Positions 1 to 10,240 of a stretch of DNA of 64,000 bases are shown here, one piece after another (position 1 is the first letter of the stretch; every line of letters starts with the position of its first letter). Position numbers and translations under genes: made by a program. The stretch is taken from positions 13,485,499 through 13,549,498 of the forward strand of contig NC_092565.1 of NCBI RefSeq assembly GCF_037975245.1. The letters are read 5' to 3'. The notes under the pieces were generated by a model that saw only the letters and a program-made list of their open reading frames with translations, ran no database searches and was not told the DNA's origin. This stretch comes from Apostichopus japonicus (taxonomy: Eukaryota > Echinodermata > Holothuroidea > Aspidochirotida > Stichopodidae).

Positions 1-51
1 ATATCTTGCCGGTGAGTTACCACTGGTTAATAACTATTACATCTGAACTAC

Positions 52-59
52 TCATTCAG
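52..59 (-). CDS. FRA10AC1: FRA10AC1 putative terminal coding exon
   Basis: A good acceptor (pyrimidine-rich run ending tcaaattgcag|) precedes CT GAA TGA. Joined to the previous exon in phase 1 this gives Ala-Glu-stop. The exon would continue as 3' UTR off the window's left edge. This rests only on splice signals, with no protein similarity. Confidence 0.4.
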
Positions 60-3000
60 CTGCAATTTGAAGAAAACAAATAGATAACTTGTATGGTTCC
101 TGTTTATTAATATAAGGTCGACAAATCTGAGGTCCCGAGAAAGCCGACAATGCCTTTTTTTTATCCTTTCATGGTTCATCTGTGAATCTGGTCTTCATAA
201 ATCTGGCTGACATTTTCTATGCTCACCTGTTTGTTCCTCTTTGTCACTGCTCTCTGAACTGGAAGAAGACGATTCCTGCCTCTTGGTCTTCCCACCTCTC
301 TCTTTCTTCTTTTCTCTGTGATGTTTCTTTTTCCTCTTCTTACTTTTGCTCTTCTTTTCTCTTTTCACATTTCTGGATGTTTTCTTGGTAACTTCTTTCC
401 TCTTATGATGGTAATTTAATTTGAAGGAGCAAACCTCACAAAGTCCTAGCAAATCAAAGTAGGTTATAGAGGGGAAAAGCAAATAACCAGAGAAGAAAAT
501 GAAATAAAATACAAACATACAAAAATCTTTCTTTCTTTTTGATAGTGCTTATCTTATGTTCACACAATAGTGTAGATGTTGAAGGGTAGGTTTGCACATT
601 TGATCCATGAATAAAATGTAAAACCTCATGCTAATTTCCATTTGTCAAAACAGAAAGAGAGAGAGAGAGTTTCAACAATTATCTTCCTTACTTTCTTTCC
701 TTAAATTCTAGTTGGCTGTCGTGCATTGTTATATTCTTCTTTTTTTTTCTTTCTTTTCCATAGTTTAACTCAAATGAGTACTTTTCACGAACATTCATTC
801 ACTTTCCAAATGAAAGGCAACCACTTGCTGTCCTCTATGATTTGCAAACAACATTTTGTTGAGAATTTCCCTCCATTTTTGGGAGATAAAGACTTTTCTT
901 GTAACACTATCACAGGTAACATTCACTCTCACTTTTACAAGAAAATCTCCCAAGGAAAAAATTTGAAAACGTAACATAAGAGACAACTCACTGAGCTTGA
1001 CTAAAGCATTTTTCTTGATGTCATGTTCAATGTAACCAAAGTTGACCTCCCAAGTCCTTATTCCATCCTCTTCACTGCATCGCTTGTTTCCACAAATAAA
1101 CTGACCTTTACCCTCAATGACCTCTTTCTCAAGTCTCCACCGTAAAGCAATCTGCAGAGTTAAATGGTAGAAAGACTTCAAATAGATGACTACGGTGTGT
1201 GGAAGGAATTCACTGCTACTTAGCTTGAATTAAACCTTGTGAGAAGTAATTATATCAATAAATTGATAATCAAGAGAACATGCTGTCAGAAAATTAACCA
1301 AATTAGTAACACCTTGTCTACTTTATTTATTTACAATACATCAGAGAGATCAAGTAAGCCACTGGTATTATTTGCAAGAATACACCAAATGTATTAAAGA
1401 TAGTGCTCAGACAGAGAATCGCCCAAGTAGATCAGATTTACCAACCATTTGAGGTGATTGTTTGCATATACATCCAACAGTCCAAAGCTTCAGGTTATAT
1501 CTGACTTAAGATGTTATATTTTACTCACTCTGTAAAATTTGGACATACACACTCACAGTACACATACAGCATGCACACAAAATTCGGTAATGCACCACAC
1601 AACGAAAATTCAATTAGGCAACACGAGCTGTATGCAACAGCCAAACTTCACATATCACGCTAACACCCAGAACCAATCAAACTTGCTTAAGAAACACGCT
1701 AATGATGGCATTATTTGAGATAATATGCAGTTTACAAATTTAACATCATTACCTCTTACCACATTAAGTAAAAAAGTGTGACTTTGCTTAAAACCTGGGT
1801 CACAAAATTAAAGCATCATTACACATGCAAAGTAAAATCATGGGTCCAACTGTCATCTTAAAAGCTTCTTACATTGCTCCGATATGAAGTATAGAAATGT
1901 ATTAATTCTTTATGTGGAAGAGCACAAAGTACATTGACATGTGGTATGACTTAGGGACAAATAAACTAGAGCAGAAATGATACAGCAGTTAAATACTGAT
2001 ACAATGTCATAGCATTGCATGTAGCTTCAAACTACCAAAAAATACTGCAAATGAAACCCTTCTTAAAGATTGAGGTGAATATCAAGTGACAGGGTTAGAC
2101 GGTCTTCAGGCTCTTTATAAGAGTTTGTTCCTCGGTATAACAATGACAATATCTGGCTAATCTGTAAACGGCCGAGACTACTTCTTTCACTATCTTTAAT
2201 AACACTTGATGCTAATTAGGCTAATTAAGTCAGTCACAGCAACTAAACAATGTAGACATGTAGCTACTATCACTATACATGACCGTTTCAGAAGCATGAT
2301 GTTGTAATTTTCAGACAAAACCCCATAAGCTGGATGGAAAAAGGTTTGTTAAGTGAGCAAGATTGCAACAAGTAGGACACTAACCCTGATGTAGCAATTT
2401 GTGATATTAGTACTTAAGTAACATTAAGCATCATTGTTTAGACTTTACGGCTATAAACTAAAGGAACCATTGTCCAACTTTTCAACCAAAGAAAGTTGGT
2501 GACCCTAATCTCACCTTATTCTCTTTATATCTGCTCAGATCTGTGATGCAATACTCTTTAAATAGTTTATCCCAGTACATCTTTGCTAACCTCTTCCCCC
2601 AAGTCTCATCTGCCTTGTCCTGCTCCGACCAGAGGAATCGACTATTTTCGCGAATGACGTCCAAATCTGTTTTATCTTTGGATCTGAAATGAAGTGAGAC
2701 TAGAATTGATTGACACAGTCTCTTTTCATTTTGACTTTTAAAAAAGTATTAAAGAATGTTGAAATACATCTTATTTCTTCTTTAAAATAATACCCTATGC
2801 CTGTTAGGTTCTTTTAGTAGGTGACTGAAAATTCTAGCAAATATTGCAAGATACCTTGGTCAATAAGGAAATAAATGGTACATACAGTCCCATACATAAA
2901 AGCCCTGCATGAATCCTGTAGGAATCCTATAGGTTTCCTGAAAATGGCACAGGATTCCTTCCACATGGAGGTAAAATCGTGTATCAGATACTGTTAGATA

Positions 3001-5664
3001 CATGATTTGTTTTCATTCCATTGCAGGATTCCTTAGTAAAATACAGGTTCCTATAATTCACATGCAAGAACCTTTCATGTATCTATGTAACTGAGTGAAA
3101 TGATCCATCTGAAAATACTTGTGTTCAACTTTTAATGAGGTATAATGCAGTCCTGTTGTTATACAAATATGACACTCACAGGTTTAGATAACAATTGCAG
3201 AGGTAGTGTTTGTTTTTTTTTCTTCACACAGGACACAAACCAATAACAGTCAAACTGATATAAAATAACCAAACATAAGAATTTACTCCATAGTGATTAT
3301 ATGAATTTACTTTTACAAGAACACATCATTTTTTCCCCTTCAGGTGAAAGACTCACTTCCAGGTCTTACTTTACGCTGCTATGGTCAAATTATTAACTTT
3401 AACATAGTGCACCGCAATACATACTGGACCACATTAGTTTCCAAGACTAAATATCTACAACCGACATGTCATATGTCTTGGCTTTGTGTTGGTCACTGTT
3501 TTGAAGAGCTGCAGGCTTTCCCGGGATTTTTAAGCAGCATTTGTAACAACATATCAATATAGTGTCTAGTCATTCGTATGTGGTAAACAGCAAATACTTT
3601 GCAGCATTTAAACAAAATCAGAGGGTTTGGTCCAGAAAAAACAGCACATTTCTGGAGCAGCTCAATTACTAATACTGGCAGCGCAATTATATTCCATTAC
3701 AAACGTTACCTGTTTCTAAATTATAATATTTCAGACAAAAGTCAAATATTTAGTGAATTATAAGGAAGCTATTTATCTGGTACTACTCAATGATATGCAA
3801 AACCAAATCAAATTGTTACACAAGTACAAAGAGGTTGTTCCCCCCCCCCCCCCACACCACCTCCAAGCCCACTTCCTTACCTTAATTATACAACTCCTGT
3901 GTTTCATACTTACCCATCTCTTTTGAATATCTCCTTTGTAGCCCCAGGATAATAAAGTAGGTACTGGTTGATTAGCTGCTTGTGCCTGTCATACTGAAAA
4001 TTAACATCATTGAACCATTTAATCTTCTTTACTTGTAGAACACATAGACCACACAAACAACAAACAATGTCTTACAATAAGTAGATCTTGTCTTTATTTA
4101 TAGATATTGTAAACTTCATACCTAGTGCAAGCCCTCCAATGTTTTGCTTCGTGTCATTACAAGGGGTACTCAAATATTGCAAAGGTGTCAAAATCGTCCC
4201 TGAGGTTTCATATAGATGAAACTTATGACTTTCAAGTCGTGAAAATGGGTAGTTAACACACGACACACGAATCTTTGAGTTCAAAATTTGATGAAAAATG
4301 CAGTTAACTATTCTCTCAAAATTGCATCTTAAAAGAAAAATTCAAATTGACCCACAGGGCCAAAATGTACTTCCATTTAGGGCTAGGAATGAGATATTCT
4401 GAGTTAGGGGACATTAATTTGCAACTTAGGGTGTGAAGTTAGATCTTCATAAAAAGGCAACAATCGCTCTTGTCTTCAAAATTAATGCCAATAAAGTTTC
4501 AAAATGACCTCACACCAACATTGAACAATTCCATTAGAAGCTATGTAGGCATGCTTTCACCAATCATTCCCTGATGCCAATCCCTCCCCCCCCCCTCCCA
4601 ACCATGTCCCTCCAAATCCCAATAATCAGTATCAATAGGTGATAGGTCCCTTTCAAAGTTATACAGAAAAGAAGTTCCCAGAGACTGCAAAAGGAAAAAA
4701 ATGTTAGCAAAGCCCATTAAAAATAGTTTTACCAAATAAATAGAACTAAAGTAAGCATACCGCATTCAGGGACTGATAATGGAACCTTTGTCTATGACCT
4801 TCTTCCCTGCAATTAAAAAAATATATATCAAACAAAGTTACTTTTAACAAATTAAGGAGATCTTTCTTGAGTGCTAAATATGCAAATGTGATAATAAAAA
4901 AGGGTATCAAGCTTAGAGACTCATTTTTTTATGCTACTATGCATATTGCATTAAAAGTCTGCCAAGGCATTCATACTTCATGAAATATAAAAATGTAAAA
5001 AATTGCAAGGTAAGGGTCTATACCCTTGATGATAGTAGTGGGAAATGTAGTTATACAAATCAGTGAAACAAAGAAACTTACAAAACAAATTCTCTGTTAT
5101 TTACCCGCGTACAAATTGGGCACTGTATGTAGAAATATGATATAGGCTTTGTATTGGCTTAGGTAAGGCTTTTTATGATATAGGCTTCGTAAAGGCTATT
5201 TCTTGTACAGTATTGTATCAATACACCAAATCCAGATCTACACTACCTCCTACACATCTGAAAAAACTGAAGCAATATTGTTCATGATGCCGGAACTTAC
5301 TTGTCATACTCAGCAGCTGCAAACTGCTTGGAAGGAACCTTAGTCTTGCCGGGATCTATTCGACTACTTCCTGCTAGGTCATGTCGAGCTCTGCGGATAA
5401 AGATCAAGCTTAATTACCTGTCACTGTCTTTTTTCACAATTTTTTTTAATTTCTACAAGTTATGAAATGAAAAATATACAAAAGGAGACAGAATTCAAAG
5501 CCTGAATAGTTAATTCAACCTAAAGTAAAATTCAAAAGCAAAGCATATTACTGCACTTTCTTTACAACATTTAATAAATGTACATTTTCACTATTTTTGA
5601 CACACCTTTTTCGTTGTTGAACTTCCTCATATTCAAATTCGGATCCATAGTCTTGGTTGCTGAA
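52..5664 (-). CDS. FRA10AC1: FRA10AC1 homologue, gene span (start exon not included)
   Basis: Chained minus-strand exons at 5664-5606, 5390-5301, 4806-4761, 3993-3914, 2683-2515, 1151-992, 445-227 and probably 59-52 join with consistent phase and GT-AG introns of about 215, 494, 767, 1230, 1363, 546 and 167 bp. They give about 276 residues plus a missing N-terminus, against roughly 315 in the human protein as I recall it. Recognisable blocks are DLDVIRENSRFLW, YWDKLFKEYCITDLS, RWRLEKEVIEGKGQF, WEVNFGYIEH and KLNYHHKRKEV, which I know from the Fra10Ac1 family. CGNKRC and LCEVC supply two cysteine pairs, probably a zinc ribbon (inference). The C-terminus is a Lys/Arg- then Ser/Glu-rich tail typical of nuclear proteins. 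Family knowledge: a nuclear protein linked to the spliceosome. Only the N-terminal start and the exact C-terminus are uncertain. Confidence 0.92.
227..445 (-). CDS. FRA10AC1: FRA10AC1 exon with basic and Ser-rich tail
   Basis: The acceptor is tttgctag|. The exon begins RLCEVCSFKLNYHHKRKEV, then a long Lys/Arg run, then SSSSSSESSDKEEQT, ending at donor ACAG|gtgagc. If the donor is not used the frame runs on for about ten codons to a stop at 195-197. An AATAAA lies further downstream on the same strand near 105-111, so an intron-retained alternative 3' end is possible. Confidence 0.85.
656..669. repeat. Short GA microsatellite in intron
   Basis: An uninterrupted (GA)n run within the intron between the last two main exons of FRA10AC1. 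No function is apparent. Confidence 0.8.
992..1151 (-). CDS. FRA10AC1: FRA10AC1 exon with first cysteine pair
   Basis: A 160-bp exon between aactctgcag| and |gtgagt. It encodes IALRWRLEKEVIEGKGQFIC, GNKRCSEEDG and IRTWEVNFGYIEHDIKKNAL. The CGNKRC pair plus LCEVC in the next exon would form a four-cysteine metal site (inference). It ends in phase 1. Confidence 0.93.
2515..2683 (-). CDS. FRA10AC1: FRA10AC1 core exon
   Basis: A 169-bp exon between tcatttcag| and |gtgaga. It encodes the strongest family blocks: TDLDVIRENSRFLWSEQDK, then TWGKRLAKMYWDKLFKEYC and ITDLSRYKENK. The open frame continues a few codons into the intron. The donor at 2514 is preferred because the frame then joins RWRLEKEV in the next exon. 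Confidence 0.93.
3840..3853. repeat. Poly-C tract in intron
   Basis: Fourteen consecutive C residues next to a C/A-rich stretch, just below the YDRHKQ exon, in the following intron of FRA10AC1. A second, shorter C run lies at 4586-4595 in the preceding intron. Confidence 0.85.
3914..3993 (-). CDS. FRA10AC1: FRA10AC1 exon
   Basis: An 80-bp exon between aattttcag| and |gtaagt. It encodes YDRHKQLINQYLLYYPG followed by ATKEIFKRDG. The RHKxxxNxYxLYYxG pattern is a conserved family block. It starts in phase 0 and ends in phase 2, which the next exon completes as Gly. Confidence 0.88.
4761..4806 (-). CDS. FRA10AC1: FRA10AC1 short exon
   Basis: A 46-bp exon between ttaattgcag| and |gtatgc. It encodes EEGHRQRFHYQSLNA, matching the conserved segment that precedes the YQRHxxxxxxY block in the family. 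It enters in phase 2 and ends in phase 0. Confidence 0.8.
5301..5390 (-). CDS. FRA10AC1: FRA10AC1 exon
   Basis: The exon is bounded by tatccgcag| and |gtaagt, 90 bp, entering and leaving in phase 2. It encodes an Arg-rich linker, then SRIDPGKTKVPSKQFAAAEY. It is variable sequence compared with vertebrates but stays open only in the frame dictated by its neighbours. Confidence 0.8.
5606..5664 (-). CDS. FRA10AC1: FRA10AC1 first recognised coding exon
   Basis: The acceptor is a pyrimidine-rich run ending in ttactttag. The exon reads FSNQDYGSEFEYEEVQQRK and ends in phase 2 at donor AG|gtgtgt. The acidic Gly-Tyr-x-Ser stretch resembles the N-terminal GGYDSDFSDDE region of the human protein. A second AG five bases in (exon from 5659) is possible and would change the entry phase. 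There is no in-frame ATG, so an upstream exon is required. Confidence 0.75.
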
Positions 5665-5669
5665 CTAAA

Positions 5670-7462
5670 GTAAAATGAAGCAAGACAAATATATTCAAAA
5701 AGTTACTTCTTTTATGGGCATTTCAAACATTCTATCATGAAAATCTTGCAGCATTCAGATCGTTGTTCCATTTTCATGTGCTACATCCTCTATCCAGTGT
5801 GCAAACAGGTACGAAAAAAGAACGAAAAAGCTTTACAACAGCTCTCAGCGTTATTCCTAAAAGGAAAACATGTTTGTCCCTGCATAGGTTACATGCATTT
5901 GCCCAGCAGCTGGGAGAAGAAAGAATTCCATTTTACTATTCATCTACAGCTGAACAGAGCCTTGAAGGCCAATGTACTGAGTCTAAATAACATAGATTTT
6001 AGAGAACAGGGCTCAAATTAAGAATCAAGTGCAGAGAATGTAAAAAATTGCATTGGATTTCATTCATGACGGAAGGACACCGTGGCAACCGTTCAGCTTG
6101 AAAATGGCACCAAGGAAATTTACAAAAATTTGAAAGGGTATGACTCATGATGCATTTCCCCAAAGTGCCAGGAAACAGGTACAGAAATGACATAAATATT
6201 CATGAGGTGGCTCGTAAAACCGTACACACTTAGCTCCAAATGCTTCTCGGAATATTAGCTGTGAAATGTAGCTGGCATTGGAGAAACTTTTGAACTCATG
6301 TTTAAGATAATTGTGAGTGCACCTACGGCAACTTTAGAAAATGGTATGACAGTTGTTGCCATCGAAAACTGATGATTATAGCATCATGGCAGTCAGATGA
6401 AGAAGGTTTAAACGGCCCTCACTAAATGAGTCATAAAGGTAAGAAAACAAATAGCTTTCAGGGAATGCAATCAATCATTTTCTGTGTACTCTTAACTAAA
6501 AGATCATAATGGCTGCTGCAGTGTAGTATCATAATACAGTATGTGCTTCAAGGTGAAGATGTACATATGTGCAAAATTACCTAGAAATAAAGGGTGCTGC
6601 AGTTAACAATGTATTTATCCCTGCATTTCAATGTGCTGCTGCATCACATAACCACTGGTTTAGGTACTGTACAACCTGGAATGGAACTTTGGTAATACAA
6701 AACAATTTGTGTTATAGATCAGGTGGAGGTTAAATATCAGTCACAGTGGATAGGCCTTCTGTACAATGAAAAGAAAAGGCAATCACAAGGTGGATATTTT
6801 TCATGTTCTCTATATAACTCTCAGCCATATTTTTGTTTATTTTTTATCCTGTGTGTAGTGTGCATGTCTTTTTCCTTTGAGGATGGTGAGTTCCGCAGGG
6901 AATTTTGTTGGATTGGTTAGAAAACCAGCTTTTCCAGCCCTGAGCCATTTGTGTTGTGGCTTAACTTGAAGCCATCGGTTAGTTCGAGGGACTACTGAAT
7001 TCCTACGCCTTCTAGCCCTAACATATCACATATAATAAAGGTTACGCATGTGACTTGATCCGGCCGAGTTCTAGTCTTAGTGTGTCATAGTTAAAGCATA
7101 TATACGGCAAACTTCGTCGTGGAACCACTACCAATGAATGACATAAAGCTGACAATATAATAAATAAAAACCCGTACTATAACTTAGGACACCTTACACC
7201 CTCAATCAACTCAACAAGCTTCTGGACATTTAATGAATACCAGATGCATAGGCGATTTCTATTAACCAGAATGGGAAATTAAATCACCTTTGACTGCCTG
7301 TTTTCCATTACTTGGTTCTTAGTTGAACTTCGAAGTAACCCTTGCAATCCATGAATCAATCTCGCTTTAATAACTCAACTTACAACTGTCGTCTGCGGAT
7401 TGCGTAACACCTATACACACCAACTTGAAGCTATCCCAGGATTCAGATTCATCCCAGGATTT
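5670..7462. other. Upstream or first-intron DNA without a recognisable gene
   Basis: AT-rich sequence between the first recognised FRA10AC1 exon and the LINE 3' end. Open frames on either strand are short, lack protein motifs and lack paired splice signals. It should contain the promoter and start exon of FRA10AC1, but no CpG-rich block or clear core promoter stands out. An 11-bp motif (atcccaggatt) occurs twice, at 7432-7442 and 7451-7461, right at the LINE end. Confidence 0.6.
7312..7352 (-). CDS. Weak candidate start exon for FRA10AC1
   Basis: ATG at 7352-7350 opens a 13-codon frame (MDCKGYFEVQLRT) ending at AA|gtaatg in phase 2. That phase fits only the alternative acceptor of the first recognised exon (exon from 5659). 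No similarity to the known N-terminus (MHGHGGYDSDF in human) is visible, so this could easily be chance. Confidence 0.15.
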
Positions 7463-7683
7463 GATTTGATTAGATTTATTTATTTGTTTTTCACGTGTAA
7501 ATTTACAGTGAGAAGGAAGTCTTCCAAAAAACGTACAACAGCTCAACAAAGTAGAAGACTCCCTGTATAAAGGAAAGAAGAAAAGTATTTACATAGCAAT
7601 ACAAAATAGAATAATTCGAAAATTAATGAATACTATATATGGTGATAATATATACGATAATAATTTGTTATCGTGCAAATGAA

Positions 7684-7949
7684 TGGATGACTTATTAATA
7701 ACTGGATATAACGTCTTTGGTCAGATGCTTTTTGAATATTTTACTGGATACTTTGGTTTTGAAGCTCTCTGTTATGGAATTCCATGTCTTTATTGCACGA
7801 TTTCTAAGACGAAGCCTCCCAATTGATGTTTTATAAGAAAAGTAATGTACATTATCAGCATTCCGTGTGTTGTGGTGATGTATCACACTGTTACTAGTTA
7901 AAAAATCATGAAATGTGTTAGGCAAATAAACCATTCCATGCCTTATATG
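7684..7949 (-). pseudogene. LINE C-terminal tail
   Basis: The frame HGMVYLPNTFHDFL, IHHHNTRNADNVHYFSYKT, RLRLRNRAIKTWNSI and KIFKKHLTKDVISSY is the standard end of CR1/Jockey-type LINE ORF2 proteins. The frame at the insertion point differs by one base from the preceding LINE segment, so at least one frameshift has accumulated. Confidence 0.82.
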
Positions 7950-8610
7950 CAAGGGCGGCGGAAGCACTTTTAATCTGGGGGGGGGGGGGGGCACCGACAT
8001 CAAAGGGCACTTTGCAGAAATTCGATTGGACTGATGCAGCCTTATATTTAGTTTCCTTTATAACTCTTATTATCTCTTCTTATTTGCGTATACACATCAC
8101 TCCATCAACGCCCCCACCCCCCCCCCCCCCTCAAGGAAAATATGCATACTAGCACTGCAATATCCAATGTGCAAATTGGGAAACAAGGAACAAGTTTTCT
8201 TTTGAGACAAAATGAGGTCAGTGAAATCATGCTAGTTGCTAATGTAGGAATCCTCCGAGTTAGAGTTTATTTCTTGTTAATATCTTAACAAATTTTTTCC
8301 ATTCGAAATAGCTTGAGTTTGACCCACAGAAATTCATTAAAAGTCATGGGCGTAGCCAGGATTTGCAAAGTTGTATGCACGACTATCTGAGCGGAGCGCC
8401 ACCATCGGTTGGCGCGGAGCGTACAATAAAAATTTTGGTTTTACAAACCCACAGATGGCCGGAAACGGCCCTTCCCGAGTGTTCATTCTGGTTCCCTGGC
8501 CTCTTGCTAACTTGAGACACCTAAATTTTTATGTAGAAAAAGGGCACATTTTTAACCTGAGGAAAAGTGGGGGGCACGTGCCCCCTGTGCCCCCGGTTCC
8601 GCCGCCCTTG
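7950..8610. mobile_element. hAT-like non-autonomous TIR element, 661 bp
   Basis: Terminal inverted repeats CAAGGGCGGCGGAA (left, from 7950) and its reverse complement at the right end (to 8610), flanked by the 8-bp direct repeat cttatatg (7942-7949 and 8611-8618). 8-bp duplications are typical of hAT transposons. No transposase frame is present. The ends are G/C-homopolymer rich (G run at 7977-7991, a 16-bp palindrome centred on CACGTG at 8570-8585). It interrupts the LINE C-terminus. Confidence 0.85.
8346..8570. mobile_element. Possible second element remnant nested in the 661-bp element
   Basis: GGGCGTAGCCAGG near 8347 looks like the terminus of a hAT-like element inside the larger one, followed by a GC-rich stretch with a hairpin (gcgcca...tggcgc near 8395-8417). 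I see no matching right end or target duplication, so it may just be part of the parent element. Confidence 0.3.
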
Positions 8611-8618
8611 CTTATATG

Positions 8619-9115
8619 CAAACGTGGCAAGATTTACACGAAAAATGTCGGTAACTTTTAATAAATTGCGATTCTTGAAAAGTTGATTTGTGTGTTCACG
8701 AGGTGCAACACCTTAAATGTGGCGCATGGCTTTCTTTTGGAGAATAATAAGAGGGTGAAGATTGGTTTCTGGCGTGCCAGACCAGATAATAAATTGAACA
8801 ATATGAGATGTGTGGAACGACCAAAGTTTGGTAGAGAGTCTTTAATATGCGCTCTGGTAGGAGAAATTTCAACTTTGATAAAATCCCAACACTTTTCGCT
8901 GCTTTCCTGCATACTGTAGAAATGTGCTCATGCCTCGAAAGCTTATTGTCAATATATACACATTAAAACTTAGTAGTATAAACTTGTTTTAGAATTATAC
9001 CACCCATGGTGATATCTTTTTCCCAGCTAAAATTTCTGGAAGTATTAAACGCAATATAATTAGTTTTGCCAATATTAAGTGATAGTTTATTGGCAGAAAA
9101 CCAGTTATTAAATTT
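8619..9115 (-). pseudogene. LINE RT thumb/C-terminal segment
   Basis: A continuation of the LINE between the two inserted elements. It starts with NWFSANKLSLNIGKTNYIAF (about 9107-9045), the usual segment after FADD. Later it reads LHPLIILQKKAMRHI, then an in-frame TAA, then GVAPREHTNQLFKNRNLL. The stop and the later frame change mark a non-functional copy. Confidence 0.82.
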
Positions 9116-9491
9116 CAGTGGCGTAGGAAGGTACTTTTGAGTGGGGGGGGGGGGGCTGAAGACTGATGGCCGGCCTGGGGGAGGGATCTAAGGGGAGGGG
9201 GTGTCCCCCTCCCCTTTGGATTTTTTTTGCATTTCCAGGTGGCCTCAGATGCAATTTGGTGCAATATAGCACACTTCAACACCCACTGCATTTTGTAAAT
9301 AATTTTGCATTTTCACCTGGCCTTAGATGCAATTTGGTGCCCCAAATGAGATTTTTTTCTGATCTGGAAATGAAAAAGGGGTTTTCTGACTTGCTGAGCG
9401 GGGGGGGGGGGGGCGGAATGATACTTCCGCCCCCCCCATATTTTTCACTGGGGGGCTGGCGCCCCCAGCCCCCCTGGTTCCGACGTCCTTG
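9116..9491. mobile_element. hAT-like MITE, 376 bp
   Basis: Left end CAGTGGCGTAGGA and right-end complement CAAGGACGTCGGA match at 9 of 13 bases. The element is flanked by the 8-bp direct repeat ttaaattt (9108-9115 and 9492-9499). Inside are G-rich runs, a 13-bp-stem hairpin (9406-9437) and a 10-bp-stem hairpin (about 9450-9475). No coding capacity. It splits the LINE between the RT and the NWFSANKL segment. Confidence 0.85.
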
Positions 9492-10240
9492 TTAAATTTA
9501 CCTAGTTCATTAGAAATTTGAATATGGAATGAATTTGCATTTACATCTGAATCGAAGAAAATACTTGTATCATCAGCAAATAATGTTATGTTTGAAAATT
9601 TAGAAATTTGGCAGATGTCATTGACATATAAAATGAAAAGCAATGGGCCTAAAATTGGACCCTGTGGGACACCGCATTGAATTTCTACAATACGAGAAGT
9701 AGAGTTTTTGTAAGAGGTATATTGATAACGATTTGTAATATAACTGTCTATCCAATTCAGTGTTGTTCCTCTAATACCGAAGTGGTGCAATTTACTCATT
9801 AAGATAACATGATCAATAGTGTCGAAAGCCTTTGAAAGGTCTAGAAATACACCAATGCAAGTTTTATTGTTATCTAAGCTGCAGGATAATTTGTCAATAG
9901 CATCTGCCAATGCAAGTTCAGTAGAGTGATCTGCTCTAAAACCATACTGCTGATCACAAAGAATATCATGCTTGTTAAGAAAATTAAAAATACGATTAAA
10001 CATAAGCCTTTCAATTATTTTATAAAAGCACGACAACAATGATATAGGCCGGTAATTTTCGTAATTATCTTTGTCACCCTTTTTATACACCGGTATAACT
10101 TTTAAAACTTTTAATTTATCTGGAAACGTGCCAGTTTGAAAAGACAAATTGCATATATGGGCCAGTGGTTTTGTAATAAAAGGGATGATATGCTTAATAA
10201 TTCCCGGCTTGAAATCATCATATCCTGCTGCTTTATTGGG
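9492..10240 (-). pseudogene. LINE reverse transcriptase fragment
   Basis: A continuous open frame carrying RT motifs in the right order: PNKAAGYDDF, IPVYKKGDKDNYENYRPISL, QYGFRADHST, FLDLSKAFDTIDH, GVPQGPILGPLLFILY and TLFADDTSIFF (FADD at about 9580-9569, the catalytic Asp pair). The computed frame runs on into the TIR element at 9491 and yields a chimeric Pro/Gly-rich tail that is not part of the RT. Excising that element with one target copy joins GKFN to NWFSANKL in frame. Confidence 0.9.

Larger units (their letters stand above)
7463..10240 (-). mobile_element. 5'-truncated degenerate LINE (CR1/L2/Jockey-like)
   Basis: A minus-strand non-LTR retrotransposon remnant. It starts within the reverse transcriptase (PNKAAGYDDF at about 10240-10211), runs through YRPISLLS, LDLSKAFDTIDH, GVPQGPILGP and FADD, and ends in the C-terminal tail HNTRNADNVHYF/IKTWNSITESF typical of this LINE group. 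It finishes with an A-rich/(AATC)n-like tail near 7463-7490. The endonuclease and ORF1 are absent. The 5' end abuts the satellite array. A stop codon and a frameshift in the C-terminal part, and two inserted TIR elements, show it is dead. Confidence 0.88.

Noticed and set aside
182-391. Plus-strand 69-aa frame
   Set aside because: Antisense shadow of the Lys/Ser-rich FRA10AC1 exon.
726-974. Plus-strand frame in the FRA10AC1 intron
   Set aside because: No motif, no splice support, and it lies in an intron of the minus-strand gene.
3344-3562. 72-aa plus-strand frame
   Set aside because: Intronic, with no recognisable domain and no conserved pattern.
5737-6193. Overlapping frames upstream of the first recognised FRA10AC1 exon
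   Set aside because: Several mutually overlapping short frames on both strands without protein motifs or splice partners.
8658-8919. 84-aa minus and 78-aa plus frames
   Set aside because: The minus frame is out of register with the LINE protein (the correct frame reads LHPLIILQKKAMRHI), and the plus frame is its antisense.
9166-9495. Gly/Pro-rich 109-aa plus-strand frame
   Set aside because: Translation of the G/C-homopolymer-rich MITE.
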